DNA of 60,016 bases from Chelatococcus sp. (GCA_003248805.1 QFQY01000026.1:1-60016), one strand, 5' to 3'; shown: positions 43,505 to 54,631, counted from the first letter of the stretch. Notes: generated by a model from the letters alone, not told the origin. Program-made: numbers and translations.

Positions 43505-44448
43505 GCCTGCCCCATCGTTTCGACGCTCTCATGCGTCGCGACATGGACGATGCCATCCGGCGAGACCCAGCCGCGATACATGCCCTGCGTGTTGAAGGGC
43601 GCGACCATGGTCCCGTCCGCGCCGACCGCGACCAGGCCCGCTCCGATCCCGTGCCCGGTCAGCTCGGCGAGCACGGCCTGCGTCGCATCCTCCAGGGAGA
43701 GGCCCTTGTAGGCCATCAGCGAGGCGATCTCGTGCCCGACGCAATAGCGGATGAAATATTCGCCCTTGCCGGTGCCCGAAACGGCGCAGCGCCCGTCGCG
43801 GGCGTAGGTTCCCGCCCCGATGATCGGCGAATCGCCGACGCGGCCCGCCGGCTTGTTCGTGTAGCCGCCGGTCGAGGTCGCGGCAGCGAGGTGGCCGCGC
43901 GCGTCGAGCGCGACGGCTCCGACCGTGCCGTGCTTCTCGGCCTCGCTCGCCTCCGCCGCGGTTCCCACGATCTCGCGCATCTTCATGGAGGCGAGGTTCT
44001 GGCGGCGTCTTTCGGTCGAGAAGTACTCGTTCGCGACCGTGTCGAGCCCCTCGTGCTCGGCGAAGAGGTCCGCCGCCTGCCCGGCGAGCAGCAGCGGGTC
44101 GCCGAGCCGCATCAGGGCCTTGGCGGCGCTGACCGGGTTCCTGATGCGCTTCACCGCGCAGACCGCGCCGGCGGCGAGCGTCGCGCCGTCCATGATCGAC
44201 GCGTCGAGCTCATGCTCGCCCTCCGCGTTGAAGGCGGCGCCATGCCCCGCGTTGAACTGGGGCGAATCCTCCATCACCCGCACGGCGGCCTCGACCGCAT
44301 CGACCGAGGAGCCGCCCGCGACCAGGATCGCCCAGCCGGCCCGCAGAGAGGCGGCGAGATCGGCACGGCCCTGCGCCCATTCCTCCTCGGAGAGATCGGC
44401 CTTGGGCAGCGTGCCGCAGCCGCCATGAATGGCGAGCGCGAGGGTCAT
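43501..44448 (-). CDS. Isoaspartyl peptidase / plant-type L-asparaginase
   Basis: This 315-residue Ntn-hydrolase is made as a precursor and cleaves itself before the nucleophile T175 in HGTVGAVA. Other motifs are IHGGCG at the N-terminus, PQFNAGHGAAFN, and GRVGDSPIIGAGTYA. It hydrolyses asparagine or beta-aspartyl peptides to aspartate. The neighbouring oligopeptide-type transporter suggests that an imported amide or dipeptide is its substrate. Confidence 0.9.
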   Translation of the reverse strand: MTLALAIHGGCGTLPKADLSEEEWAQGRADLAASLRAGWAILVAGGSSVDAVEAAVRVMEDSPQFNAGHGAAFNAEGEHELDASIMDGATLAAGAVCAVKRIRNPVSAAKALMRLGDPLLLAGQAADLFAEHEGLDTVANEYFSTERRRQNLASMKMREIVGTAAEASEAEKHGTVGAVALDARGHLAAATSTGGYTNKPAGRVGDSPIIGAGTYARDGRCAVSGTGKGEYFIRYCVGHEIASLMAYKGLSLEDATQAVLAELTGHGIGAGLVAVGADGTMVAPFNTQGMYRGWVSPDGIVHVATHESVETMGQA

Positions 44449-44574
44449 GGCATCATCCTGAATGCGTGGGGAACGTCGCCGAACTCATAGCCACGCTCAC
44501 GGCGGGTATCCATGCCGCCGAGCCGGGACGAGCCCATGGCCGGGCGATGTCGGCCATGGGCGGTCATGCCAGCC

Positions 44575-46167
44575 TCACTTCTTGGCGGGCTTGATGTCCA
44601 TCGCCAGCGTGTCCTCGTCGACGCGCGGCCGGATGGTGACCTTGTCCTTCTGCATCGCCCAGGCCGACCCGACCGCGACGATCGGCAGGCGCGGCCGCTC
44701 CTTCGCGACGATGGCGTTGACCTCCGCGAGGAAGCCGTTGCGCTTGGCCTCGTCGAGTTCGACGCCGGCCCCCTCGATCAGCTTGTCGACCTGATCGTTC
44801 TTGTAGCCGAGCAGGTTGAAGGCGCCGAGCTTCTTGGCGGGGTCGTTGGAGTGGACGAGGGAGGACAGGGTGTAGTTGGCCTCGCCGGTCAGCGTGCCCC
44901 AGCCCGACATGGCGAGCGAGTACTCGGCACGCGCCCGAGCCGGGAAGAACACCGCCGCCGGCTGTGCGTTGGCGGTCGCGTCGACACCGATGCGGGCCAG
45001 CATCTGGGCGATCGAGGTGCCGACCTGGCGGTCGCCGGGCAGGCGGTCGTTGGTGAACGAGAACGTCACCTTGAAGCCGTTGGGGTAACCGGCCTCCTCC
45101 ATCAGCTTCTTGGCGCGGGCGATGTCCGGCTTGATCGGCGGAAGCGACTTGTTGTAGCCGGCGATGCTCTCGGTCACGAGCTGGTTGACCGGGCCGCCGA
45201 GCCCCTCCATCGCGATCTCCGCCAGGGCCGGCCGGTCGATGGCGATGTCGAGCGCCTCGCGCACTTTCGGGTCCTGAAGCGGGTTCTTGGGCAGCGGCGA
45301 GCCGTCCTTCGCCGTGATCTGCGGCGGCTTGTCCCTGAGATCGAGCTCCATGTTGAAGACGTAGACGGTGTCGACCGTCGCGACCGAGAGCTTGGCGTCG
45401 CGCTTCAGCGTCGGCACGTCGGAAGCCGGCGCGCGCACGATGATGTCGACCTGGCCGGCCTTGAGCTGGGCGACGCGGGCGGCGTCGTTCGGCAGCTCCT
45501 TGCGCAGCACCCGCGCCCAGGGCTCCTTCTCGCCCCAGAAGCCGTCGAAGCGCTCCAGCACGAGCTGGTCCTTCGGCGTCCAGGAGACGAACTTGTAGGG
45601 GCCGGTGCCGATGGCCGCCTTGCCCGAGTTGAAGGCCTCGTTGGCGCTGTCCTTGGTCAGCCCGGCGGCGGCCTTGTGCGAGACGACGAACAACCGGATG
45701 AAATCGTTGGGCAGGTTCGGCGCCGGGCCGTCCGTCACGACATGGACCGTCAGCGGATCGACGATCTTCACCTCCTTGACTCGGCGGACATAGATCGTCG
45801 TCGGATTGGGGCCGGCCACGACCGGGATGCGCTCGATCGAGAACTTGACGTCCTCGGCGGTGAAGTCCGAACCGTCGTGGAACTTCACGCCGGGCCTGAG
45901 CTTGAACTCCCAGACCGTGGGCTCGATCGCCTTCCAGCTCAGGGCGAGGCGGGGCTCGAGCTGCAGCTTGTCGCCGGACCAGACCAGCGTGTCGAAGACG
46001 TGCTTGAGCGCCTCCGCATGGGTCCCGGTCGCGGTGTAGTGGGGATCGATCGATTCCGGGCCGGCGCGCACACCGATGGTCAACGTCTGCGCCATGGCGG
46101 CCGTCGAAACGGCGGCCGTCAGGAGCGCCGCGCAGGCGGCGAGACGGAACTTGCGAAGCGTACTCAT
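44575..46167 (-). CDS. ABC transporter substrate-binding protein, oligopeptide/DppA family
   Basis: This 530-residue periplasmic protein has a signal peptide (cleavage after AAMA, about residue 26) and the family-5 binding domain (VWEFKLRPGVKFHDGSDFTAEDVKFSIER, GTGPYKFVSW). It delivers ligand to the permeases encoded on the other strand at 47780-49629. Its start overlaps the marR stop by four bases. Family members bind peptides, nickel or opines; the ligand is unknown. A 126-bp gap without gene follows. Confidence 0.9.
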   Translation of the reverse strand: MSTLRKFRLAACAALLTAAVSTAAMAQTLTIGVRAGPESIDPHYTATGTHAEALKHVFDTLVWSGDKLQLEPRLALSWKAIEPTVWEFKLRPGVKFHDGSDFTAEDVKFSIERIPVVAGPNPTTIYVRRVKEVKIVDPLTVHVVTDGPAPNLPNDFIRLFVVSHKAAAGLTKDSANEAFNSGKAAIGTGPYKFVSWTPKDQLVLERFDGFWGEKEPWARVLRKELPNDAARVAQLKAGQVDIIVRAPASDVPTLKRDAKLSVATVDTVYVFNMELDLRDKPPQITAKDGSPLPKNPLQDPKVREALDIAIDRPALAEIAMEGLGGPVNQLVTESIAGYNKSLPPIKPDIARAKKLMEEAGYPNGFKVTFSFTNDRLPGDRQVGTSIAQMLARIGVDATANAQPAAVFFPARARAEYSLAMSGWGTLTGEANYTLSSLVHSNDPAKKLGAFNLLGYKNDQVDKLIEGAGVELDEAKRNGFLAEVNAIVAKERPRLPIVAVGSAWAMQKDKVTIRPRVDEDTLAMDIKPAKK

Positions 46168-46718
46168 GCTGAATGTCCCTCTTGGTGATCGATTTCGGTC
46201 GGCCAGCCCGGCGAGGCCAGGACGAGCTTGTCGAGAAGCTGGCGCAGCAGGCGCTGCTCGTCGTCATCGAGCGCGGAGAGCATGGTCTCCTGCTGGCGCA
46301 CCATGACGGGCATGGTCTCGTCGAAGATCCGGCGCCCCGCGCCGGTCAGAAAGAGCCCGTAGCTGCGCAGGTCCTCGCTGTCCGTCTCCCGCTTGAGGAG
46401 GCGCCGTTGAAGCAGCTTCTGGATGGCGCGCGAGAGCGTGTTCTTGGGCAGGCCGGCCGAGGCGACGATGTTCTTGGCGGCGACGCCCTCGCGCAGCCCC
46501 ACCGCATAGAGCGCCACGAATTCGGGGCGCATCAGGCCGTAGCGGGTTTCGATCCAGCGGTAGACCGGGTCGTTGAAGCGAAAGGCGACGAAGTTGAGCC
46601 GGAACGAGAACCAGCACGGGTTCTGCCAGAGCTTGGTCGCGACGAGGGGATCCAGAGCCGGCGACGCGCCCTGGCCGACGCCGGCGACGGCCGAAAGAGG
46701 CTTGGCGACACCTCCCAT
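46164..46718 (-). CDS. MarR family transcriptional regulator
   Basis: This 184-residue winged-helix regulator has KNIVASAGLPKNTLSRAIQKLLQRRLLKRE as the recognition region. I prefer the ATG at 46718 because a GGAG lies eight bases before it; ATGs at 46730 and 46826 extend the frame, and the latter would run through the palindrome at 46735. It heads the leftward operon and probably represses both divergent operons until a pathway ligand binds. Confidence 0.85.
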   Translation of the reverse strand: MGGVAKPLSAVAGVGQGASPALDPLVATKLWQNPCWFSFRLNFVAFRFNDPVYRWIETRYGLMRPEFVALYAVGLREGVAAKNIVASAGLPKNTLSRAIQKLLQRRLLKRETDSEDLRSYGLFLTGAGRRIFDETMPVMVRQQETMLSALDDDEQRLLRQLLDKLVLASPGWPTEIDHQEGHSA

Positions 46719-46734
46719 GCGCGGCTCCATTTTT

Positions 46735-46750
46735 AGTTCCAAATGGAACT
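46735..46750. promoter_or_regulatory. Palindromic operator in the divergent marR/creatininase region
   Basis: AGTTCCAAATGGAACT is a perfect palindrome of two six-base arms around AAAT. It abuts TTGACG (46750-46755), a possible -35 for the rightward genes, and lies 17 bp upstream of the marR start, well placed for a dimeric MarR protein. Confidence 0.7.
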
Positions 46751-46866
46751 TGACGCCCTCCGGCACGAGAGTCAAGGATGGCCTGGCAGAGCGCGAATGC
46801 CCTCGATGCTCAGATGACGGGTACACAGACTAGAGCCGCCGCCGACGGCTAAGCAAGGAGCGGGCC

Positions 46867-47568
46867 GTGCGCGTCAGCGAACTGAACTGGATGCAGATCG
46901 AAGCCCAGGCGCGGCGCGACGATCGCTGCGTGCTGCCGCTCGGAAGCGTCGAGCAGCACGCCTATCTGAGCGTCGCCACCGATGCGATTCTCTCGGAGAG
47001 GGTGGCGACCGAAGCGGCCGAGCCGCTCGGCATCCCGGTCTTTCCCGGTCTCGCCTATGGGCTGACCCCGGCCTTCACCGCCTATCCCGGCACGGTCTCG
47101 CTGCGGCTGAGCACCTACATCGCCGTGATGGAGGACGTGCTCGAGAGCTTCTACCGCTCGGGCTTCCGCCGGATCACGCTCGTCAACGGGCATGGCGGCA
47201 ACTCGCCGGCGATGACGTTCTGCACGGAATGGATGGGGGTGCGGACCGACGCCAGCGTCCGAATGCACAACTGGTGGGCGGGGCCGCGCTTTCAGGCCGC
47301 GGTCAAAGCCATCGACCCCGCCGCGTCGCACGCCTCCTGGATGGAGAACTTTCCCTGGACGCGCCTCGAAGGCGTCGCCATGCCCGACGCGCTCAAGCCG
47401 CCCTTCAATGCCGCGCTCTACCAGGCCTCCGGCCCGGAGAAGAAGCGCGAGATCCTCGGCGACGGCAATTTCCACGGCCGCTACCAGCGATCCGACAACG
47501 AGATGCTGAGCCTCTGGCAGATCGGCGTCGAGGAGACGCGGGCCGCGATGGTCGAGGACTGGCCGTGA
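46867..47568 (+). CDS. Creatininase family amidohydrolase
   Basis: This 233-residue metal-dependent amidohydrolase has the creatininase ligands E29, H31 and D39 (SVEQHAYLSVATDA), H109 in NGHGGN and E121. Family members open creatinine or hydrolyse other cyclic amides and formamides; the substrate here is unknown. The GTG start at 46867 has AAGGAG six bases before it. It is the first gene rightwards from the shared MarR operator and precedes the transporter permeases. Confidence 0.88.
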   Translation: MRVSELNWMQIEAQARRDDRCVLPLGSVEQHAYLSVATDAILSERVATEAAEPLGIPVFPGLAYGLTPAFTAYPGTVSLRLSTYIAVMEDVLESFYRSGFRRITLVNGHGGNSPAMTFCTEWMGVRTDASVRMHNWWAGPRFQAAVKAIDPAASHASWMENFPWTRLEGVAMPDALKPPFNAALYQASGPEKKREILGDGNFHGRYQRSDNEMLSLWQIGVEETRAAMVEDWP

Positions 47569-47604
47569 GGGCTTCCTTCGTCTTGCCGCCTGTCGGCGCG
47601 ACCT

Positions 47605-47766
47605 GCCCTCTCCCCCCTGGTGGGCGAGAGTCGGAGAGGAGTGGCGTTCCGCTTGGTGGGCGGCATGAGAAGCGGGCGCCGGGGCCCCGGTGGATTAACT
47701 GCGCCAACGGCGCGCCTGCCTTTTCGCCCCCCACCCCCAACCCCTCCCCACGAGGGGGATGGGGAT
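47605..47766. repeat. C-rich/G-rich repeat before the permease genes
   Basis: CCCTCTCCCCCC at the left and CCCCTCCCCACGAGGGGGAT plus GGGG at the right resemble the intergenic repeat at 49664-49804. It fills most of the 211-bp gap between creatininase and permease genes, where no gene was seen. Confidence 0.6.
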
Positions 47767-47779
47767 TCGCGGTGCCCCC

Positions 47780-48754
47780 ATGCTAGCCCATATCCTCGGC
47801 CGGCTCGCACAGGCGCTCGTCGTCATGCTCGTCATGTCGGCGCTGGTGTTCCTGGGAGTCTACGCGATCGGAAACCCGATCGACGTGCTGATCTCGCCGG
47901 ATGCGAGCCAGGACATCCGGCTCGACACGATCGCGCGCTACGGACTCGACCGGCCGCTGTGGGAGCAGTACCTGACGTTTCTCGGGCGCGTGCTGCATGG
48001 CGATTTCGGCCGTTCCTTCGTGTTCGGCATGCCCGTCCTCGACCTCATCCTGTCGCGGCTTCCCGCGACGCTCGAACTCACTCTGGCGGCGGTCTGCGGC
48101 GCGGCGCTGATCGGCATTCCCGCCGGCATCTATGCCGGATACCGGCCGGACAGCCCGCTTGCGCGCCTGATCATGACCATCTCCATCCTCGGCTTCTCGG
48201 TGCCGACCTTCTGGATCGGCCTCGTGCTGATCATGGCCTTCGCCGTCGAGCTGCAATGGCTACCGGCCGGCGGACGCGGCGAGACGGTGACCGTGTTCGG
48301 CGTCGCATGGAGCTTCCTGACGCTCAACGGCCTCAGCCACCTGCTCCTGCCGGCGCTGAACCTGGCCCTGTTCAAGCTCGCGCTGATGACGCGGCTGGCG
48401 CGGGCGGGCACGCGCGAGGCCATGCTCTCCGACACCGTCAAGTTCGCCCGCGCCGCGGGCCTGTCCGAGTGGACCGTGCTGCGACGGCATGTGCTCCGGC
48501 TGATCGCGATCCCGCTCGTCACCGTCTTCGGGCTCGAATTCGGATCGACTCTGGCCTTCGCGGTGGTGACCGAGACGATCTTCTCCTGGCCGGGCATCGG
48601 CAAGCTGATCATCGATTCGATCCAGTCGCTCGACCGGCCGGTGATGGTCGCCTATCTCATGCTCGTCGCCTTCGTCTTCATCACCATCAACTTCCTGGTC
48701 GATCTCGCCTATGTCGGGCTGGACCCGCGGTTGCGGAAGGCGGGCGCGCGATGA
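47780..48754 (+). CDS. ABC transporter permease, DppB type
   Basis: This 324-residue permease has six membrane helices, an N-terminal helix and the family loop GTREAMLSDTVKFARAAGLSEWTVLRRHVLRL. It forms half of the peptide-type import channel. The ATG at 47780 gives the usual MLAHILGRL start; an upstream GTG-like extension lies in repeat sequence. It overlaps the next gene by four bases (ATGA). Confidence 0.92.
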   Translation: MLAHILGRLAQALVVMLVMSALVFLGVYAIGNPIDVLISPDASQDIRLDTIARYGLDRPLWEQYLTFLGRVLHGDFGRSFVFGMPVLDLILSRLPATLELTLAAVCGAALIGIPAGIYAGYRPDSPLARLIMTISILGFSVPTFWIGLVLIMAFAVELQWLPAGGRGETVTVFGVAWSFLTLNGLSHLLLPALNLALFKLALMTRLARAGTREAMLSDTVKFARAAGLSEWTVLRRHVLRLIAIPLVTVFGLEFGSTLAFAVVTETIFSWPGIGKLIIDSIQSLDRPVMVAYLMLVAFVFITINFLVDLAYVGLDPRLRKAGAR

Positions 48755-49629
48755 ACGAGACCTCGCCAGGGGCCCGGTTCTGGGCCGAATTCCGCGAGAG
48801 CAAGGTCGCCGTCGCCGCGCTCGCCGTGGTGGTGGCCATGATCGGCGTCGCGCTCGCCGCGCCGCTGGTCGCGCCGCAGGATCCCTACGACCTCGCCGGC
48901 CTCTCGCTCTCGGATGCGCGGCGGCCGCCCGGCTTCGTCGGCTCGGGAGGCTATACCCATTGGCTCGGGACCGATGCGCAGGGCCGCGACCTGCTCTCGG
49001 CCATTCTCTACGGGCTGCGCATCTCGCTGGAGATGGGGCTGATCGCGGGCGCGCTCGCCTTCACGCTCGGGGTCACGTTGGGCATCGGCGCGGCCTATCT
49101 CGGCGGCCGCCGCGAGGCCTTCATCATGCGGGTCGTCGACCTGCAGCTCGCCTTCCCGGCAATCCTGCTCGCGCTGGTGCTCTCGGCCATGCTCGGGCAG
49201 GGCAAGCTCCAGCTCATCGCCGCGCTGGCGGCGGCGCAGTACGCCTATTTCGCCCGCACCGCCCATGGCGCGGCTTCGGCCGAACGCGGCAAGGACTATG
49301 TCGAGGCCGTGCTCTCGACGCCGCTGCCGGCCTGGCGGGTCGTTCTGCGCCACATCTTTCCGAACTGCCTTCCGCCGCTGATCGTGGTCGCGACCGTGCA
49401 GGTGGCGAACGCGATCGCGCTGGAGGCCACGCTCTCCTTCCTCGGCGTCGGACTGCCGGTGACCGAGCCCTCGCTCGGCATGCTGATCTCGAACGGCTTC
49501 CAGTACATGCTGTCGGGCCGCTACTGGATCTCGATCTACCCCGGGCTGGCGTTGATCGCGCTCATCGTCGCGATCAATCTCGTCGGCGACCGCATCCGCG
49601 ACCAGGTCAATCCGAGGCTGAAACGATGA
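48751..49629 (+). CDS. ABC transporter permease, DppC type
   Basis: This 292-residue permease has the DppC N-terminal extension (PYDLAGLSLSDARRPP, GTDAQGRDLLSAILYGLRISLEMG) and the EAA loop ERGKDYVEAVLSTPLPAWRVVLRHIFPN. It completes the channel with the DppB-type protein. A repeat separates it from the ATPase gene. Confidence 0.93.
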   Translation: MNETSPGARFWAEFRESKVAVAALAVVVAMIGVALAAPLVAPQDPYDLAGLSLSDARRPPGFVGSGGYTHWLGTDAQGRDLLSAILYGLRISLEMGLIAGALAFTLGVTLGIGAAYLGGRREAFIMRVVDLQLAFPAILLALVLSAMLGQGKLQLIAALAAAQYAYFARTAHGAASAERGKDYVEAVLSTPLPAWRVVLRHIFPNCLPPLIVVATVQVANAIALEATLSFLGVGLPVTEPSLGMLISNGFQYMLSGRYWISIYPGLALIALIVAINLVGDRIRDQVNPRLKR

Positions 49630-49663
49630 GGGCTGTCTGGCCAGGACTGGGTACTGCCCTGCC

Positions 49664-49804
49664 CCCTCTCCCCTTGCGGGAGAGGGTTGGGGTGAGGGGT
49701 TTCGCGACATCGCCAGGTTGGCGTTTCGTCGAGACGGAGACTTCGAGCCGCGCCGCGCGCCCCCTCATCCGCCTGCCGGCACCTTCTCCCGCAGGGGGAG
49801 AAGG
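49664..49804. repeat. Intergenic repeat with two 23-bp hairpins
   Basis: CCCTCTCCCCTTGCGGGAGAGGG is at 49664-49686 and CCTTCTCCCGCAGGGGGAGAAGG at 49782-49804. Between them GGTGAGGGGT and CCCCTCAT also pair, so the whole can fold. It sits inside the transporter operon and ends ten bases before the ATPase start. Confidence 0.75.
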
Positions 49805-49813
49805 GAGCAACCG

Positions 49814-51523
<1,710 letters not shown>

Positions 51524-51530
51524 GCCACGA

Positions 51531-51633
51531 CGTCATTCTCGGGCGAAGCGAAGCGCAGACCCGAGAATCTCCGGCCGAATGAGGCGCCGGAGATTTCTGG
51601 TCATGAGATGCTCGGGTCGAGCCCGAGCATGAC
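51531..51633. repeat. Complex inverted repeat, a third intergenic family
   Basis: The element starts CGTCATTCTCGGG and ends CCCGAGCATGACG. Inside, TTCTCGGG pairs with CCCGAGAA, ATCTCCGG with CCGGAGAT, and ATGCTCGGG with CCCGAGCAT, giving three adjacent stems. It differs from the CGTCATTGCGAG family. Confidence 0.75.
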
Positions 51634-51654
51634 GAGCCACATCAAGGAGCCCCC

Positions 51655-52554
51655 ATGTCCGAACCCGAACTCCTCCCCTGGGAATGGCCCGAGGAGGTCT
51701 GGCGCGCCAAGGTCGAGCGGGTCCGCGCCGGCCGCAATCTGAAGCCGGCCAAGTGGAAGGACGGCGCGCGCTGCGCCGTGGCGCTCTCCTTCGACGTCGA
51801 TCACGAGACCAACGAATTGCGCGATGGCGGCAAGTCGGTCGGGCGCCTGTCCTGGGGGCAATACGGCAACCGCGTCGGCATGCCGCGCATCCTCGAGCTG
51901 ATGGCCAAGGAGGACATCAAGGCGACCTTCTTCGTGCCCGCCGTCACCGCCCTGCTCTATCCCGACGAGCAGCGCCGCGTGATCGCCGAGGGCCACGAGA
52001 TCGGCCTGCATGGCTGGATTCACGAGGTGAACACGGCCGTTCCGCCCGCGAACGAGCGCGAGCTGCACCTGCGCTCGGCCGACACGCTGGAAAAGATCAC
52101 CGGCGTCAGGCCCGTCGGCATGCGCACGCCGTCCTGGGATTTCTCGGAGGTCACGCTCGCCGTCGAGCGCGAGCTCGGCCTGATCTATGATTCCTCGCTC
52201 TTCGCCGACGACGACCCCTACGAGATCATCGAGAAGGGCGAAGCCACGGGCATGGTCGAGCTGCCGGTGGAGTGGATTCGCGACGACGCGGTCTATTTCA
52301 ACATGAACCGCTTCCAGGCGCTGCGCCCCTATACGGCGCCCGAAGCGGTCTTCGACATCTTCCGGCGCGAATTCGACCGGGCCTATGACGAGGGCGGGCT
52401 CTTCCTGCTGACGATGCATCCGCACGTCATCACCTACCGCTCGCGCATCTGGATCCTCGAGAAGCTGATCGCGCATATCAAGGAGATGCCGGGCGTCTGG
52501 TTCGCCCGTCATGACGAGATCGCCGCCTATGTGAAGGCGGAAGCGGGCCTCTGA
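51655..52554 (+). CDS. NodB-homology polysaccharide deacetylase family protein
   Basis: This 299-residue metal-dependent hydrolase has the NodB motifs D47/D49 in SFDVDHE, H119 and H123 in HGWIHE, and GMRTPSW. Although named polysaccharide deacetylases, the subgroup with the FDVDHE motif, related to PuuE and PgdA of Helicobacter, includes enzymes that act on small cyclic amides or N-acyl compounds. It has no signal peptide, consistent with a cytoplasmic small substrate. It has AAGGAG before the ATG and follows the ABC ATPase gene, suggesting it belongs to the same pathway. Confidence 0.85.
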   Translation: MSEPELLPWEWPEEVWRAKVERVRAGRNLKPAKWKDGARCAVALSFDVDHETNELRDGGKSVGRLSWGQYGNRVGMPRILELMAKEDIKATFFVPAVTALLYPDEQRRVIAEGHEIGLHGWIHEVNTAVPPANERELHLRSADTLEKITGVRPVGMRTPSWDFSEVTLAVERELGLIYDSSLFADDDPYEIIEKGEATGMVELPVEWIRDDAVYFNMNRFQALRPYTAPEAVFDIFRREFDRAYDEGGLFLLTMHPHVITYRSRIWILEKLIAHIKEMPGVWFARHDEIAAYVKAEAGL

Positions 52555-52595
52555 CGAGAGCGGCGTCGACCGGCTGTGACGGAACGACGCCCGAT

Positions 52596-52626
52596 TTCAG
52601 CCGTTTTCGGTTCAGGACGGGTTCAG
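52596..52626 (+). repeat. Three TTCAG repeats upstream of ompA-like gene
   Basis: TTCAG occurs at 52596, 52611 and 52622, the last two within GGTTCAGGACGGGTTCAG (11-bp spacing, one helical turn). The spacing could suit a regulator bound to one face; the evidence is weak. Confidence 0.3.
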
Positions 52627-52672
52627 CGCCACGGCGCGCTGATGGCCCGTCCATGAAACGGAAACGGATGTC

Positions 52673-54517
52673 ATGACGCTTCACAGGAATCGGCTTCTCG
52701 CCGGCACGCTCATCCCCGCCCTCCTGCTCTCGCAGATGGCGTTCGCCCTGCCATCCGGGCAGCAGGCGGTGCAGTTAGCGCAGGCCCAGCCTCCGGGCCA
52801 GGGCGAAGGCGAGGATCCCCGCCGGCCACGCGGCGAGCGCCCCGGACCGCAAGGCGAGCGTCCCGGCCCGCAGGGCGAGCGGCCCGAGCGCCCGCGTCCC
52901 CCGGGTGTTCCCGGCGCCCCGCAGGGCCAGATGCCGCGCGGGCCTGAAGCGCCGCGCCCTGCCATGCCGGAGCGGCCTGCCCCGCAGCCGATGAGGCCGC
53001 CTGCCGGGGAGGCGCCGGGGCGTCCGATGCCGGCCCCCGCCCAACCCGGCCGCCCCATGCCGCCCACTCCCGCGCCGCAGCCGACGCAGGTGCAGCCGCA
53101 AGCGCCGCGCCCCGCCCCGACGCCGCCCGCGGTCGCGCCACAGCCGGGCCCGTCCGGCGCTCCCGCCGCGCGCCCCATGGCGCCCGGGGCCGGTGCTCCG
53201 GAGCAGCGCCCGCAACGTCCGGCCGGTGCTGCGCCCTCTTCGCCGACGCCTCCGGCACCTCCGGCGGCTGCCCCTTCCGCGCCCCCGGCCGCACAGCCCG
53301 CGCCTGTTCAGCCCGCGCCTGCGCAACGTCCAGCCTCGCCGCCTCCAGCCTCACCGCCGCCTGGCGCGGCCGTGCCGACGCCACCTCCCCCGCCTCCGGC
53401 TTCGGCTCCCGCGCCTGCGCAGGCTCCCGGCCAGGCCCGGCCGCTTCCCCCGCCGCCTGCGCCGGGACAGCCGCCTGCCGCGCAGCAGCCCGCCATACCC
53501 GGACAGCCGGCGGCGCCGCCGGTCCCCGACAGGCAGGGGCGGCGCAGCGGGTTCTCGCCCGGTGCCGCCGCCGCGATCGGCCTCGGGGCCGGCGTCATCG
53601 GCGGCATCATGGCGACGCAGGGCGCCGAGCGCTTCGAGGATGTGCGCCGGCGCCGCGAGGAGCGCCGCGAAGGCGACGTCACGATCATCCGCGAGCCCGG
53701 CCGGACGATCATCCGCGACGATGACGGCACGGCCTTCATCCGGCGTGACGAGACGGAGCGCTTCCGCGATCTCGGCTACCAGCCGCGCATCGACCGCCGC
53801 GACGGCGAGACACGCACCGTCTTCGAGCGCCCCGACGGCACGCGCGTCGTCACCGTCACCGACGAGGAAGGCCGCCTGATCCGGCGCACGAGGATCGACC
53901 AGGGCGGACGCGAGATCATCATCATCGACAACACGCTGCGCGACCGGCCCGGCCGCTTCGCAGACGAGATCGTGCGGCTGGAGCGCCCGCCGCTGCCGAT
54001 CCCGCGCGAGCGCTACATCGTCGACGCCGATCAGGCCGACGAGGCGCTGATCTACGAGACGATCATCGCTCCGCCGATCGCGCCGATCCCGCGGCGCTAC
54101 ACCCTCGACGAGGTGCGCTACTCGCCCGATCTGCGGGCCCGGATGCGCAGCGTCGACATCGACACGGTGACCTTCGACACGGGCTCCTGGATGGTGGCTC
54201 CCGGGCAGGCGCAGCGGCTCGCGGTCATCGCTGACTCGATCAGGCGGGTGCTCCAGAGGTCGCCCAACGAGGTGTTCCTCGTCGAAGGGCACACCGACGC
54301 GGTGGGGTCCGACGTCGACAACCTGTCGTTGTCCGACCGGAGGGCCGGAACGGTCGCAGAGATCCTGACCCGCGATTTCGGCATTCCGGCCGAGAACCTG
54401 ACGACCCAGGGCTATGGGGAGCAGTATCTGAAGATCGCGACCCAGGAGCCCGAGCGGCAGAACCGGCGCGTGACGCTGCGACGCATCACGCCGCTGCTTG
54501 CCGGCGAGGGGCGCTGA
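52673..54517 (+). CDS. Proline-rich OmpA-family protein
   Basis: This 614-residue envelope protein has a signal peptide (about 1-26, ending FALPSG), a very long proline/alanine/glutamine-rich segment (about 35-285) with GERPGPQGERPGPQGERPE repeats, a glycine-rich GAAAAIGLGAGVIGGIMA segment and, from about 480, an OmpA-like peptidoglycan-binding domain (VEGHTDAVGSDVDNLSLSDR). The Pro-rich part could span the periplasm while the C-terminal domain holds peptidoglycan. It is transcribed alone after the deacetylase. Confidence 0.87.
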   Translation: MTLHRNRLLAGTLIPALLLSQMAFALPSGQQAVQLAQAQPPGQGEGEDPRRPRGERPGPQGERPGPQGERPERPRPPGVPGAPQGQMPRGPEAPRPAMPERPAPQPMRPPAGEAPGRPMPAPAQPGRPMPPTPAPQPTQVQPQAPRPAPTPPAVAPQPGPSGAPAARPMAPGAGAPEQRPQRPAGAAPSSPTPPAPPAAAPSAPPAAQPAPVQPAPAQRPASPPPASPPPGAAVPTPPPPPPASAPAPAQAPGQARPLPPPPAPGQPPAAQQPAIPGQPAAPPVPDRQGRRSGFSPGAAAAIGLGAGVIGGIMATQGAERFEDVRRRREERREGDVTIIREPGRTIIRDDDGTAFIRRDETERFRDLGYQPRIDRRDGETRTVFERPDGTRVVTVTDEEGRLIRRTRIDQGGREIIIIDNTLRDRPGRFADEIVRLERPPLPIPRERYIVDADQADEALIYETIIAPPIAPIPRRYTLDEVRYSPDLRARMRSVDIDTVTFDTGSWMVAPGQAQRLAVIADSIRRVLQRSPNEVFLVEGHTDAVGSDVDNLSLSDRRAGTVAEILTRDFGIPAENLTTQGYGEQYLKIATQEPERQNRRVTLRRITPLLAGEGR

Positions 54518-54631
54518 CGGTTACACGACCGGAGACGGCGACGACCCGAGGGAACCGCGACGGGCCTGACCGCGTTATGCGTGACGGCCTGTCGCGAGCC
54601 CTTCAGAATGTCGATCGAGACGGAGGCTCCC

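Noticed and set aside
49630..49813. Possible coding extension upstream of the fused ATPase
   Set aside because: The in-frame sequence lies in an inverted repeat and encodes Arg/Pro-rich residues unlike the family N-terminus.
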